A stretch of 64,000 bases of DNA, taken from Eubacterium sp. (GTDB lineage Bacteria; Bacillota; Clostridia; Lachnospirales; Lachnospiraceae). The DNA lies in contig JAIKXQ010000031.1 of NCBI GenBank assembly GCA_024684035.1, forward strand, positions 53,957 to 117,956. The letters are read 5' to 3'. Within the stretch, counting starts at the first letter, position 1. The number at the start of each line of letters is the position of its first letter. The notes beneath the pieces were generated by a model, which was not told the origin of the DNA, searched no databases, and worked only from the letters and a program-made list of their open reading frames with translations. Both the position numbers and the translations under genes were made by a program. This document shows, in pieces, positions 25,188 to 33,328 of the stretch.

Positions 25188-26003
25188 ATGGCGGTAGATC
25201 ACAGCTTTTGGCTGAAAAAAATAGAAAAACTGGACGAGCTTTACGTTCTCTGTTCTGAGTACACACACCATCCTTTTGTCGTTTGTGACGAGGAGACCTT
25301 CGATGATATGGCGTATATTTTTACAACGGCGGAGATGTGCAAAGCCTTTGCCCAGCAGTTTATTACAGACAAGTATGTGCTTCATGAGGTTCAGATCGAG
25401 AAGGAAATGATCCCCGGTGTTCTCACCAGCTTTTTCCTTCTTGGAATCAATGCTGTTATGTTCCAGGACGAGGGAGCTCCTGTCAAGATTCCGTTGGAGG
25501 AGATCGCTATGAAACCGGATCTGGAAGTTCCGAAGAATGCTCCGATTCCGGAGGCAAATCCGGAGCTTCAGCTCACAGGTCTCTATTTCATGCAGGAGTT
25601 GAACCGTCCGGGAGAGAAGAGTGCAGAGGAGAAGATCCGCCTCAGCGAGCTCGAGGCAGAGATGGCACACTATCTTCTCAACTCCAGATATATTGTTGCC
25701 TTTGACGTGACAGATGTGAAGGGCGACTGGAATCCGGAGGATCCGAACCAGCAGGTCAGAGTGCCCATCGTGAGCACACCCAACGGACACAAGTTCCAGC
25801 CGGTTTACACGGATTACGGCGAGATGCAGATGTTCAACAGAACAGCAATCGGCAGAAAGTTCAAGATGACAGCTGTTCCCTATGAGAGACTGATGGAATA
25901 TCATTTTAAAGAGGCAGAAGGTTTCGTAATCAATCCGGGTGGTTTCAATCTGATTCTCACTGTTGATCAGATGAATGAAATGGCACGAAGATACGCAGAA
26001 TAA
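25188..26003 (+). CDS. SseB-family protein, copy 1
   Basis: 271 residues, soluble. The N-terminal part (about 15-120) resembles the SseB N-terminal domain (enhanced serine sensitivity protein family): EYTHHPFVVCDEETFDD, a region predicted as alternating strands and helices, then FFLLGINAVMFQDEGAP. The C-terminal part (about 125-271) is shared with the next gene: ANPELQLTGLYFMQELNRP, AEMAHYLLNSRYIVAFDVT, FQPVYTDYGEMQMFN, INPGGFNLIL. Molecular function of the family is not established; E. coli SseB is linked only to serine sensitivity. AAAGGG precedes the ATG. The tandem arrangement shows a local duplication, each copy with its own extended -10 promoter. Confidence 0.75.
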   Translation: MAVDHSFWLKKIEKLDELYVLCSEYTHHPFVVCDEETFDDMAYIFTTAEMCKAFAQQFITDKYVLHEVQIEKEMIPGVLTSFFLLGINAVMFQDEGAPVKIPLEEIAMKPDLEVPKNAPIPEANPELQLTGLYFMQELNRPGEKSAEEKIRLSELEAEMAHYLLNSRYIVAFDVTDVKGDWNPEDPNQQVRVPIVSTPNGHKFQPVYTDYGEMQMFNRTAIGRKFKMTAVPYERLMEYHFKEAEGFVINPGGFNLILTVDQMNEMARRYAE

Positions 26004-26011
26004 ATAAATTG

Positions 26012-26020
26012 TGTTATAAT
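26012..26020 (+). promoter_or_regulatory. extended -10 promoter for the second SseB-like gene
   Basis: TGT-TATAAT at 26012-26020, just past the stop of copy 1, with no good -35. Confidence 0.45.
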
Positions 26021-26062
26021 CGGGAATGCGTATTTCGAATTTAGTACGGAAAGGGCGAAACT

Positions 26063-27010
26063 ATGGCAGTCGACAGCAATGTTGTAATTGAAAAAATAAA
26101 TAACTTTGAACAGATGTTTGTTCTTTTTTCCACATTCACACATCATCCGTTCATTGTGTGTGATGAAGAGACTTTTGACGATCAGGTTTATGTATTCACC
26201 TCTGAGGAGATGATGCAGGCTTTCGCGAAGCATTTCACCACAGATAAATACCATCTGCGTGGCGTAGAAGTGAAAAAGGAGATGATTCCGGCTTTCTTCC
26301 AGAGCCTTTATCTGCTCGGCGTCAATGCGGTGATGGTACAGGATGAGGGTGCACCGGTGAGAGTTCAGCTCAGTGAGCTGGCGGAGAAGCCGGATGTGGA
26401 GGCCCTCAGACGTACTCTGATTCCACAGGCAAATCCGGAGCTTCAGCTCACGGGTATCTACTTCATGCAGGAACTCATGAGACCGCTGGATCGCAATATC
26501 GAAGAGAAGAAACACCTTCAGAGTCTCGAGGCGGACATGGCTCACTATCTTCTGAAATCCCGTTTTGTTGTTACGTTTGACGTGACAGCCGTTCAGGGAA
26601 GATGGGATCCGACGAAGAACGATGAGAATGTGAAGGTTCCGCTCGTGAAGACAAAGAGAGGCGATATCTATCAGCCGATCTACTCGGACTTCAGCGAGAT
26701 GCAGTCCTTTAACCGGTTCAACAAAGATGTTCGGCTGGAGATGACAGCTGTTCCCTATGAGCGGCTGACAGATTTCCTTGTGAATGATTCCAAGGGCTTT
26801 GTATTTAATCCGGGCGGCTTCAACCTCATCCTCACAAGAGAGCAGATTACAGAGATGCTGGAGAGATACGGCGAGGACAGAGAACCTGTGCAGACAGAGG
26901 AGAATGTGGAGACTGCAGCTGATTTTTCGGCGCAGGACGAGAATGATGCAGACACAAATGAAATAAAAGCGACGGACGCAGAAGGTGCAGAGGCAGCAGA
27001 AGAAATCTGA
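26063..27010 (+). CDS. SseB-family protein, copy 2, with acidic C-terminal tail
   Basis: 315 residues. It aligns with copy 1 along the first 270 residues (TFTHHPFIVCDEETFDDQVY; ANPELQLTGIYFMQEL; ADMAHYLLKSRFVVTFDVT; FNPGGFNLIL), with moderate divergence, so the duplication is not recent. It adds a tail of about 40 residues rich in Glu, Asp, Ala and Thr (NDADTNEIKATDAEGAEAAE). No membrane segment. AAAGGG lies before the ATG. As for copy 1, the biochemical role is unknown; keeping two copies with separate promoters suggests separate regulation or targets. Confidence 0.75.
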   Translation: MAVDSNVVIEKINNFEQMFVLFSTFTHHPFIVCDEETFDDQVYVFTSEEMMQAFAKHFTTDKYHLRGVEVKKEMIPAFFQSLYLLGVNAVMVQDEGAPVRVQLSELAEKPDVEALRRTLIPQANPELQLTGIYFMQELMRPLDRNIEEKKHLQSLEADMAHYLLKSRFVVTFDVTAVQGRWDPTKNDENVKVPLVKTKRGDIYQPIYSDFSEMQSFNRFNKDVRLEMTAVPYERLTDFLVNDSKGFVFNPGGFNLILTREQITEMLERYGEDREPVQTEENVETAADFSAQDENDADTNEIKATDAEGAEAAEEI

Positions 27011-27112
27011 GGCGGGATGCAGCTGCGGCAGTGAACTTTACAAAAAGACAGTCCCGGCAGCAATGTACTGTGCGGGGCTGTTCGTTTACGTTAGAATAAG
27101 CGGGGAGAGAAA

Positions 27113-30046
27113 ATGAAAGAAATCCAGATTCCAGAAAGTTATGATGTGATCAGCGATGAATTTATTGAAGATGTCCATGCCAGAGGAGTGCTTCTCCGCC
27201 ACCGCAAATCGGGGGCAAGAGTCGCTCTTCTCGCAAACGATGACAACAACAAGGTGTTCAATATCGCGTTCCGTACGCCGCCGAAGAACTCCACCGGTGT
27301 CGCTCATATTATTGAGCACACGGTACTCTGCGGTTCCAGGAAATTTCCGTTGAAAGATCCCTTTGTGGAGCTTGTGAAGGGATCCCTGAATACATTCCTG
27401 AATGCCATGACCTATCCGGACAAGACCATGTTCCCGGTGGCCAGCTGCAACGATCAGGACTTCCAGAACCTGATGGATGTGTATCTCGACGCGGTATTCT
27501 ACCCGAATATCTACAGCAACGAGAAGATTTTCCGTCAGGAGGGCTGGCACTATCAGATGGAGACAGAAGATGCTCCCATCACCTACAACGGTGTGGTTTA
27601 CAATGAGATGAAGGGTGCCTTCTCCTCGGAGACGGATGTCCTGGATCGCGCTGTCTTCTGTGCCCTTTTCCCGGATACGCCGTACGGTGTGGAGTCCGGC
27701 GGTGACCCTGCGGATATCCCGAATCTCACATACGAAGAGTTCCTGGATTTCCACCGGAAATATTATCACCCATCCAACAGCTATATCTACCTCTACGGTG
27801 ATATGGATATGCATGAAAAACTGGACTGGCTGGACCGGGAGTATCTCTCTGCCTTTGATGTGTGCGAGGTGGATTCTGAGATTCCCATGCAGAAACCCTT
27901 CAGCGAGCCGAAGGATCTGACGGAGGAGTATCCGGTTCTCACCGAAGAGGATACCAAGGAGAATACGTATCTCTCCGTGAATACGGTTGTGGGAGATTAT
28001 TCCGATCTCACATTGAACACAGCCTTCTCGATTCTGGAGTATGTCCTCCTGGATGCTCCGGGAGCCCCGGTGAAGCAGGCGCTTCTGGATGCGGGCATCG
28101 GAAAGGATATCGACGGCTCCTATGAAGACGGTATCATGCAGCCGGTATTCTCTATCACGGCAAAAAATGCGGAAGCCTCCGACAAGGACCGCTTCCTCGC
28201 AATCATCCGCGAGACTCTGGAAAAACTGGCAGAGGAGGGCATTGACCGCAAAGCGATTATGTCCGGCCTGAACTACTTTGAATTCCGTTTCCGCGAGGCT
28301 GACTTCGGAGCTCATCCCAAGGGACTGATTTACGGCATCGATCTGTTCGACAGCTGGCTTTACGACGAGAACCGTCCCTTCGTATATCTCAAGGAACTCG
28401 AGGTCTTTGAGAAGCTCCGGAAATTGTCCGGAGAGGGATATTTCGAGGAGTTGATCCGCAAGTATCTGCTGAACAATCCTCACGAAGTCGTGATGACGCT
28501 AGTTCCGAAGAGCGGTCTGGCAGCGGCCAGAGACAAGGAAGTCGAGGATAAACTTGCCGCCTACAAGGCAAGCCTCAGCGAGGAAGAAATCAGCAGGATC
28601 GTTCGGGAGACGAGGGAGCTGAAGGAATATCAGGAGGAAAAAGAGAGCGAGGAGGCGCTGGCGAAGCTTCCCATGCTGAAACGCTCGGATATTCAGAGAA
28701 AGACTCCCATCGTCCTTCACAACGAGGAACTGGATGTGGACGGAACACCCTTTATCCGCCATGATTTTTTCACCAATGGAATCGGCTATCTGACCGTGGC
28801 CTTTGATACAAAAAACGTGCCGGACGAACTGGTATCCTATATCGGTATTCTGAAGGGCGTGACGGGATATGTGAGCACCGAACACTATACCTACGGGGAA
28901 CTGTTCCACGAAGTGAACGCGAATACCGGAGGCATCTCTTACGGTGTTCAGATTCTTCCGCTGGAAAAAGGGCTGACAGGAAAGGGAATCTGCTGTTTCT
29001 CCATCCGTTCCAAATACCTCTATGACAAGAGGGATTTTGTCATAGATATTATCCGGGAAGTTTTGAAAACTTCGAAGCTGGAGGATACCCGAAGACTTCG
29101 GGAGATCATCCGCAGCGCAAAGGCAGGATTGCAGCACAGCATTCCGGCGGCGGGTCACGCATCCGCCCAGAGAAGAGCCTTCTCTTATCAGTCAAAGCTG
29201 GCGGCCTGGCAGGAAGCAGTGGTCGGTATCCGTTTCCTTCACCTGCTGGAGGATCTCGACCGGAACTTTGATGAGAAAAAAGATGATCTTGTGGAAAAAC
29301 TCCGCAGGCTCATGCACATCATTTTCCGCCCGGAGAATATGATCGTCAGCCTCATCGCGGATGAGAAGGGCTTTGAGGGAGCAGAGGACAGCATCCGGAA
29401 ACTGAAAGCGGATCTCTACACGGATGAGGTGGAAACCGGAGAATTCCACTGGGAGCCGGAGCAGAAGAATGAGGGCTTCAAGACACCCGGACAGGTACAG
29501 TATGTGGCACTTGCGGGTAACTTCCGCGCGGCGGGATACGAGTACACAGGTGCTTTCCAGATCCTGCAGAAGATCCTCAGCTACGATTATCTCTGGCAGA
29601 ATATCCGCGTGCTTGGCGGTGCCTACGGCTGTATGGGCAACTTCCAGCCTTCCGGAAATGCGGTATTATCTTCCTACAGAGACCCGCATCTCAAGAGAAC
29701 CCTGGAGATCTACCGGAAATTGCCGGAATATTTGAGAGAGTTCGACGCGGATGAGCGCGAGATGACGAAATACATCATCGGAACCATCAGCGATCTCGAT
29801 ACGCCGATGAACGCATCTACCAAGGGATCGGTTTCCTTCAACTGCTGGTCATCGGGTAAAACCTGCGAAGACTTCCAGAAGGAGAGAGAGCAGATTCTCG
29901 ATGCACAGCCCGCGGATATCCGGGCACTGGCAGATCCGGCGGAAGCGGTAATCAAGGTAAATAATCTCTGTGTCATCGGAAGCGAGACCATGCTGGAGAA
30001 AGACGGAGATGAGCTGAAGTCGATTCAGCCGCTGCTTCACAACTGA
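27113..30046 (+). CDS. M16C metallopeptidase (insulinase family, presequence-protease-like)
   Basis: 977 residues, cytosolic zinc peptidase. The inverted zinc motif HxxEH is at 65-69 (HIIEHTVLCGS), with the downstream Glu in the YNEMKGAFSS segment about 75-80 residues later. It has the four-domain, single-chain clamshell layout of presequence protease (PreP), with the long helical linker (about 470-530, SEEEISRIVRETRELKEYQE) characteristic of the M16C group. It likely degrades short peptides inside the cell. GGGGAG is at the ribosome-binding position. Neighbours (SseB-like pair upstream, era downstream) give no further hint. Confidence 0.92.
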   Translation: MKEIQIPESYDVISDEFIEDVHARGVLLRHRKSGARVALLANDDNNKVFNIAFRTPPKNSTGVAHIIEHTVLCGSRKFPLKDPFVELVKGSLNTFLNAMTYPDKTMFPVASCNDQDFQNLMDVYLDAVFYPNIYSNEKIFRQEGWHYQMETEDAPITYNGVVYNEMKGAFSSETDVLDRAVFCALFPDTPYGVESGGDPADIPNLTYEEFLDFHRKYYHPSNSYIYLYGDMDMHEKLDWLDREYLSAFDVCEVDSEIPMQKPFSEPKDLTEEYPVLTEEDTKENTYLSVNTVVGDYSDLTLNTAFSILEYVLLDAPGAPVKQALLDAGIGKDIDGSYEDGIMQPVFSITAKNAEASDKDRFLAIIRETLEKLAEEGIDRKAIMSGLNYFEFRFREADFGAHPKGLIYGIDLFDSWLYDENRPFVYLKELEVFEKLRKLSGEGYFEELIRKYLLNNPHEVVMTLVPKSGLAAARDKEVEDKLAAYKASLSEEEISRIVRETRELKEYQEEKESEEALAKLPMLKRSDIQRKTPIVLHNEELDVDGTPFIRHDFFTNGIGYLTVAFDTKNVPDELVSYIGILKGVTGYVSTEHYTYGELFHEVNANTGGISYGVQILPLEKGLTGKGICCFSIRSKYLYDKRDFVIDIIREVLKTSKLEDTRRLREIIRSAKAGLQHSIPAAGHASAQRRAFSYQSKLAAWQEAVVGIRFLHLLEDLDRNFDEKKDDLVEKLRRLMHIIFRPENMIVSLIADEKGFEGAEDSIRKLKADLYTDEVETGEFHWEPEQKNEGFKTPGQVQYVALAGNFRAAGYEYTGAFQILQKILSYDYLWQNIRVLGGAYGCMGNFQPSGNAVLSSYRDPHLKRTLEIYRKLPEYLREFDADEREMTKYIIGTISDLDTPMNASTKGSVSFNCWSSGKTCEDFQKEREQILDAQPADIRALADPAEAVIKVNNLCVIGSETMLEKDGDELKSIQPLLHN

Positions 30047-30134
30047 TTGCGGGAGAAAAAAAGATAAATCCGCATATCTTCCGTTCATTTGAAGGAAATT
30101 GCCTGATTGAACAGAGAACAACAAAGGATAGAGA

Positions 30135-30165
30135 CAGATCACCCCGTCATGCGGAAGGTGATCTG
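30135..30165. other. hairpin in the leader of era
   Basis: Perfect 9-bp inverted repeat CAGATCACC (30135-30143) and GGTGATCTG (30157-30165), right before the AAAGGAGA ribosome-binding site; no T-run, so not a plus-strand terminator. Confidence 0.45.
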
Positions 30166-30182
30166 CGAAAAAAGGAGAACAT

Positions 30183-31097
30183 ATGGAAGACAGCAAACTG
30201 AAATCCGGTTTTATCGCACTGATCGGAAGACCGAATGTCGGCAAGTCAACATTGATGAATCATCTGATCGGACAGAAGATCGCGATCACATCCAGAAAAC
30301 CGCAGACGACAAGGAACCGGATCCAGACGATCTACAACAGCGACAGAGGACAGATTGTTTTTCTGGATACGCCGGGTATTCACAAGGCGAAGAACAAGCT
30401 TGGAGAATATATGGTCTACGCGGCGGAGAGTTCGCTGAAGAATGTTGACGCGGTTATGTGGCTGATTGAGCCGGGCGCCTATGTCGGCGCGGCGGAGCAG
30501 CACATCGTGCAGATGCTCGACAAGGCCGGTCTTCCTGTGATCCTTGTCATCAACAAGATCGACAAAGTGAAGAAGGATGTTGTGGCTGAGACGATTCAGA
30601 CCTACGGAAAGCTCACCCGCTTCGAGGACATCGTGGCGGTATCGGCGAAACAGAGCACGAACCTGGACGGTCTGATCGACAGTCTCTTTTCTGTTCTTCC
30701 CTACGGCCCGCGATTCTTCGACGAGGACACCGTCACGGATCAGCCGGTGCGCCAGGTGGCGGCAGAGATGATCCGGGAGAAGACCCTTCGCTCGCTGGGT
30801 GAGGAGATTCCGCACGGCATTGCGGTCGTCATCGACAAGATGAAAGAGCGGCCGGACGGAAAAATCACGGACATCGAGGCGACCATCATCTGTGAGAGAG
30901 ATTCCCACAAGGGCATCGTCATCGGCAAACAGGGACGGATGCTCAAGAAAATCGGCAGTGAGGCCCGGGTGGATATCGAGCAGATGCTGGAGACAAAAGT
31001 AAACTTAAAGATCTGGGTGAAGGTTCGGAAGGACTGGCGCGAGAGCGACATTCTCGTCAAGAACTATGGCTATGACCGCTCGGATCTCAAGCAGTGA
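30183..31097 (+). CDS. era: GTPase Era
   Basis: 304 residues. The GTPase domain carries G1 GRPNVGKST (15-23), G3 DTPG (near 63-66) and G4 NKID (near 123-126); the C-terminal KH domain ends with IGKQGRMLKKIGSEARVDIE and KDWRESD. Era binds 16S rRNA near its 3' end and helps 30S maturation at the ribosome and membrane. AAAGGAGA precedes the start. recO follows after 30 bp, the classic era-recO pair. Confidence 0.96.
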   Translation: MEDSKLKSGFIALIGRPNVGKSTLMNHLIGQKIAITSRKPQTTRNRIQTIYNSDRGQIVFLDTPGIHKAKNKLGEYMVYAAESSLKNVDAVMWLIEPGAYVGAAEQHIVQMLDKAGLPVILVINKIDKVKKDVVAETIQTYGKLTRFEDIVAVSAKQSTNLDGLIDSLFSVLPYGPRFFDEDTVTDQPVRQVAAEMIREKTLRSLGEEIPHGIAVVIDKMKERPDGKITDIEATIICERDSHKGIVIGKQGRMLKKIGSEARVDIEQMLETKVNLKIWVKVRKDWRESDILVKNYGYDRSDLKQ

Positions 31098-31127
31098 CGG
31101 TATGCGTCCGCAGGGAGGCATGCAGAT

Positions 31128-31778
31128 ATGAGTGAAGCCATTACCGTGTCCGGTATGGTGTTGTCGGCGTCGCCGGTAGGGGAGAATGATAAGAGAGTTG
31201 TTCTTCTGACCCGGGAGCTCGGGCGGATCAGCGCTTTTGCCAGAGGAGCCAGAAGACCCGGAAATCAGCTGATGGCGGTGGCGAATCCCTTTGTGTTCGG
31301 AGAGTTTACCCTGATTCCAGGCAGAAGCGCATACAGCCTGGTCCGGGCTGAAATCCGGGATTATTTCACGGAGATTGCCGTCGAGTATCCCGGCGTCTAC
31401 TACGGATATTATTTCCTGGACTTTGCGGGCTACTACGGCCGGGAAGGTCTGGACGCGACGGACATGTTGAATCTTCTCTATCTCACGGTGAAAGCACTTT
31501 TGAAGAAAAATCTCGACAACAGACTGGTGCGCCGCGTCTTCGAACTCCGTCTGATGACGATGAACGGAGAGTTTGCCCCGGATCCTTCCGGGATGAGTGA
31601 GAGCTGTCTCTATGTGGTAAATTACATCATGCAGGCACCCCTGACCAGGCTGTACAGTTTTTCGGTAACCGAACCGGTCAGACTGGAACTGGAAAGGCTG
31701 ATGGACAATCACATAAAGCGAATGATCGACCGGCCGCTGAAAAGCAGGAAAATACTGGAAGAATTTACGAATCGATAA
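31128..31778 (+). CDS. recO: DNA repair protein RecO (short form without zinc finger)
   Basis: 216 residues. It has the N-terminal OB fold (VSGMVLSASPVGENDKRVVLLTRELG, FARGARRPGNQLMA) and the helical C-terminal domain of RecO, which anneals ssDNA and loads RecA with RecR. It is shorter than the usual 240-260 residues: the CxxC..CxxC zinc finger expected near residue 150 is missing; only a single Cys (about residue 165) is there. The reading frame is otherwise intact, and the terminator stem starts inside its stop codon, so this is a natural short form rather than a truncation. It pairs with era. Confidence 0.88.
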   Translation: MSEAITVSGMVLSASPVGENDKRVVLLTRELGRISAFARGARRPGNQLMAVANPFVFGEFTLIPGRSAYSLVRAEIRDYFTEIAVEYPGVYYGYYFLDFAGYYGREGLDATDMLNLLYLTVKALLKKNLDNRLVRRVFELRLMTMNGEFAPDPSGMSESCLYVVNYIMQAPLTRLYSFSVTEPVRLELERLMDNHIKRMIDRPLKSRKILEEFTNR

Positions 31779-31818
31779 GGTTCTCTTTGACAATATGAAG
31801 TTGAAGAGAGCCTTTTTG
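31777..31818 (+). terminator. rho-independent terminator after recO
   Basis: AAGGTTCTCTT (31777-31787) and AAGAGAGCCTT (31804-31814), one wobble pair, then five T. The stem overlaps the recO stop codon. Confidence 0.8.
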
Positions 31819-31840
31819 TGTGGTTGGAAATTGCTACACC
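31813..31840. repeat. dispersed palindromic repeat A, copy 8 (left arm only)
   Basis: TTTTTGTGTGGTTGGAAATTGCT follows the terminator; the rest is lost at the boundary of the orphan toxin cassette. Confidence 0.35.
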
Positions 31841-31872
31841 TTGACACAGAGCATTCTGCTGGATGCGCTTTC

Positions 31873-32275
31873 TTTCTCCTGTTAAACTTACGGATTCTCA
31901 AATAAAATAATTAGAAGAGGTATTATAGATCCGAAGGAAGCTTATCTCTGGGGTAAGTTGGAACGAGAAGGGCTCAGTGCGTTCACAGAAATTGACGAGA
32001 GGAGTTATAGCGCGATCGCTGAAAAAATTGATTTTGAAGTGGGAAATTCAAATAAAAATATTGCGGAAACGATGAAGTTGATGTTAAAGGGAGGAGAACC
32101 AGGATCTTTAGGAAAGTTAGACATAAATCAAATACTACAAGCGCATGAACAACTAAACAAATTTGTTTTACGCGGATACAAGGATGAATACACTGGAAAA
32201 CTAAGTGACACGTATAGTATAGCAGACAAATATGCTGAGGCATTAAAAAAAGAAAGCGCGGTTGGGGATGAATAA
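31873..32275 (+). pseudogene. orphan C-terminal tip of an LXG toxin, internally deleted
   Basis: Two pieces of the toxin gene at 12760-14943 are joined here. Bases 31873-31903 equal 13361-13391; bases 31904-31958 equal 14581-14635 with no mismatch, and similarity runs on to about 31990 with three changes. About 1.19 kb is missing between the two. The junction is out of frame: the upstream frame ends at a TAA (31908-31910), while the tip frame runs open from 31884 to a stop at 32275 without an ATG or ribosome-binding site. After the shared RRGIIDPKEAYLWGK stretch the tip diverges (ALKKES end) but keeps a similar plan (KLMLKGGE; AHEQLNK; DTYSIA). I read it as a silent tip module; a TTG start at 31958 is conceivable but has no ribosome-binding site. 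Confidence 0.75.
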
Positions 32276-33203
32276 GAAAGTTAAAAAATGTGTTATTTTG
32301 GCAAGTTTGATCATGGCGAGTTTATTGATATCATATGCGTTGTTCGGTTCCTGGTGGTCGTCGGAGTATTACAGAGGATTCAATTGGCATGCTGGTGAAA
32401 AATGGATAGACCTTCGATTAAGAATAAAACATGTCTGGTATGATGGGGATGATGGACGTGAATGCTTAACAGAAGATGTGGATACACAAGAGTATACGAA
32501 GACTAGAGTGCAGGAACAGTATTGGCTGGATAAAGAACGCGGAACACTGAAGAAAATTGAAAGGACATATACGACAAGAGACCCCTCAGAAATGGAACGA
32601 ATTTATCAAGAGAAGGTTGCGGATATTAAGAAGAAGTTAGGGGAGAGTGATGACTATGAGTTGAGCTACTATTTTGCGTCTGAATGGAAGACAAAACACT
32701 CGACAATTCAAGTGATAAAAGATGATAGTCAATACGAGGATCTGAATAAAAACCTCCGTGTAGTGTATATGGACAGTGATATGTACAACGAACCGTATTT
32801 TACGGAAGCACATATGAATAAAGGTGAATTCGAGATGATGTTGGACAAGTTTTACTGTATATCATCCCCACACTTTGAGCAGCGTCAGATCAGTCAGAAA
32901 AAAGAGGCGGATTATAGCAATTATAAGTTGAGACCGTCGAAAGAAACTTCAAAAGTTGTTGCGTTGATGAACAAATATCTCTTTGGAAACGATGCAGATA
33001 ATGTACATAGGGCGCAAACTGTAGCAGAATCCGAAGGGTTTACGGAAAAAAAACAATTGACGGTTGACTGGGTTATGGAACATCCTGTTAGGGCCGTGAA
33101 GATATTTGATGAACTCACATGGAATAACGACATCTTTAAAGATAAAGCCTGGGTAGATCAAAACTATGAGTCATTGACAGAAGAAGAAAAACAGAGAGCA
33201 TAG
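32268..33203 (+). CDS. putative immunity protein paralogue of the orphan tip
   Basis: 311 residues, a full-length paralogue of the protein at 14960-15898: one N-terminal membrane segment (about 8-27), then SSEYYRGFNWHAGEKW, KHSTIQVIK, EPYFTEAHMNKGEF, MEHPVRAVKIFDEL and the final TEEEKQRA. Its ATG overlaps the stop of the toxin tip by 8 bases, as expected when immunity follows toxin. The start has only GGGG close by, inside the tip frame. AT-rich like the main LXG locus and unlike the flanking recO and DUF4349 genes. If the tip is silent, this gene could protect against sister cells whose LXG toxin carries this tip. No promoter is evident; that interpretation is inference. Confidence 0.55.
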   Translation: MNKKVKKCVILASLIMASLLISYALFGSWWSSEYYRGFNWHAGEKWIDLRLRIKHVWYDGDDGRECLTEDVDTQEYTKTRVQEQYWLDKERGTLKKIERTYTTRDPSEMERIYQEKVADIKKKLGESDDYELSYYFASEWKTKHSTIQVIKDDSQYEDLNKNLRVVYMDSDMYNEPYFTEAHMNKGEFEMMLDKFYCISSPHFEQRQISQKKEADYSNYKLRPSKETSKVVALMNKYLFGNDADNVHRAQTVAESEGFTEKKQLTVDWVMEHPVRAVKIFDELTWNNDIFKDKAWVDQNYESLTEEEKQRA

Positions 33204-33210
33204 AAATAAT

Positions 33211-33239
33211 TTGTGAGGCATGAAGCGGTTTGGTATAAT
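33211..33239 (+). promoter_or_regulatory. promoter for the DUF4349 lipoprotein gene
   Basis: TTGTGA (33211-33216), 17-nt spacer ending in TGG, TATAAT (33234-33239). Confidence 0.7.
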
Positions 33240-33328
33240 AAATAATTATCAGACAATTCTTTTTGCTGTCAAACCGTTTTTGTGGAAGGAGGCGGGAAGA
33301 CAAGGGCGCAAAGAGAGAAAGGGGTATT

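Noticed and set aside
30135..30165. Terminator between the M16C peptidase gene and era
   Set aside because: The stem is perfect but no T-run follows on the plus strand; kept only as a hairpin.
31958..32275. Separate 105-codon gene starting at a TTG
   Set aside because: The TTG matches a Trp codon in the full toxin gene, there is no ribosome-binding site, and the shared sequence continues upstream; better read as an orphan toxin tip.
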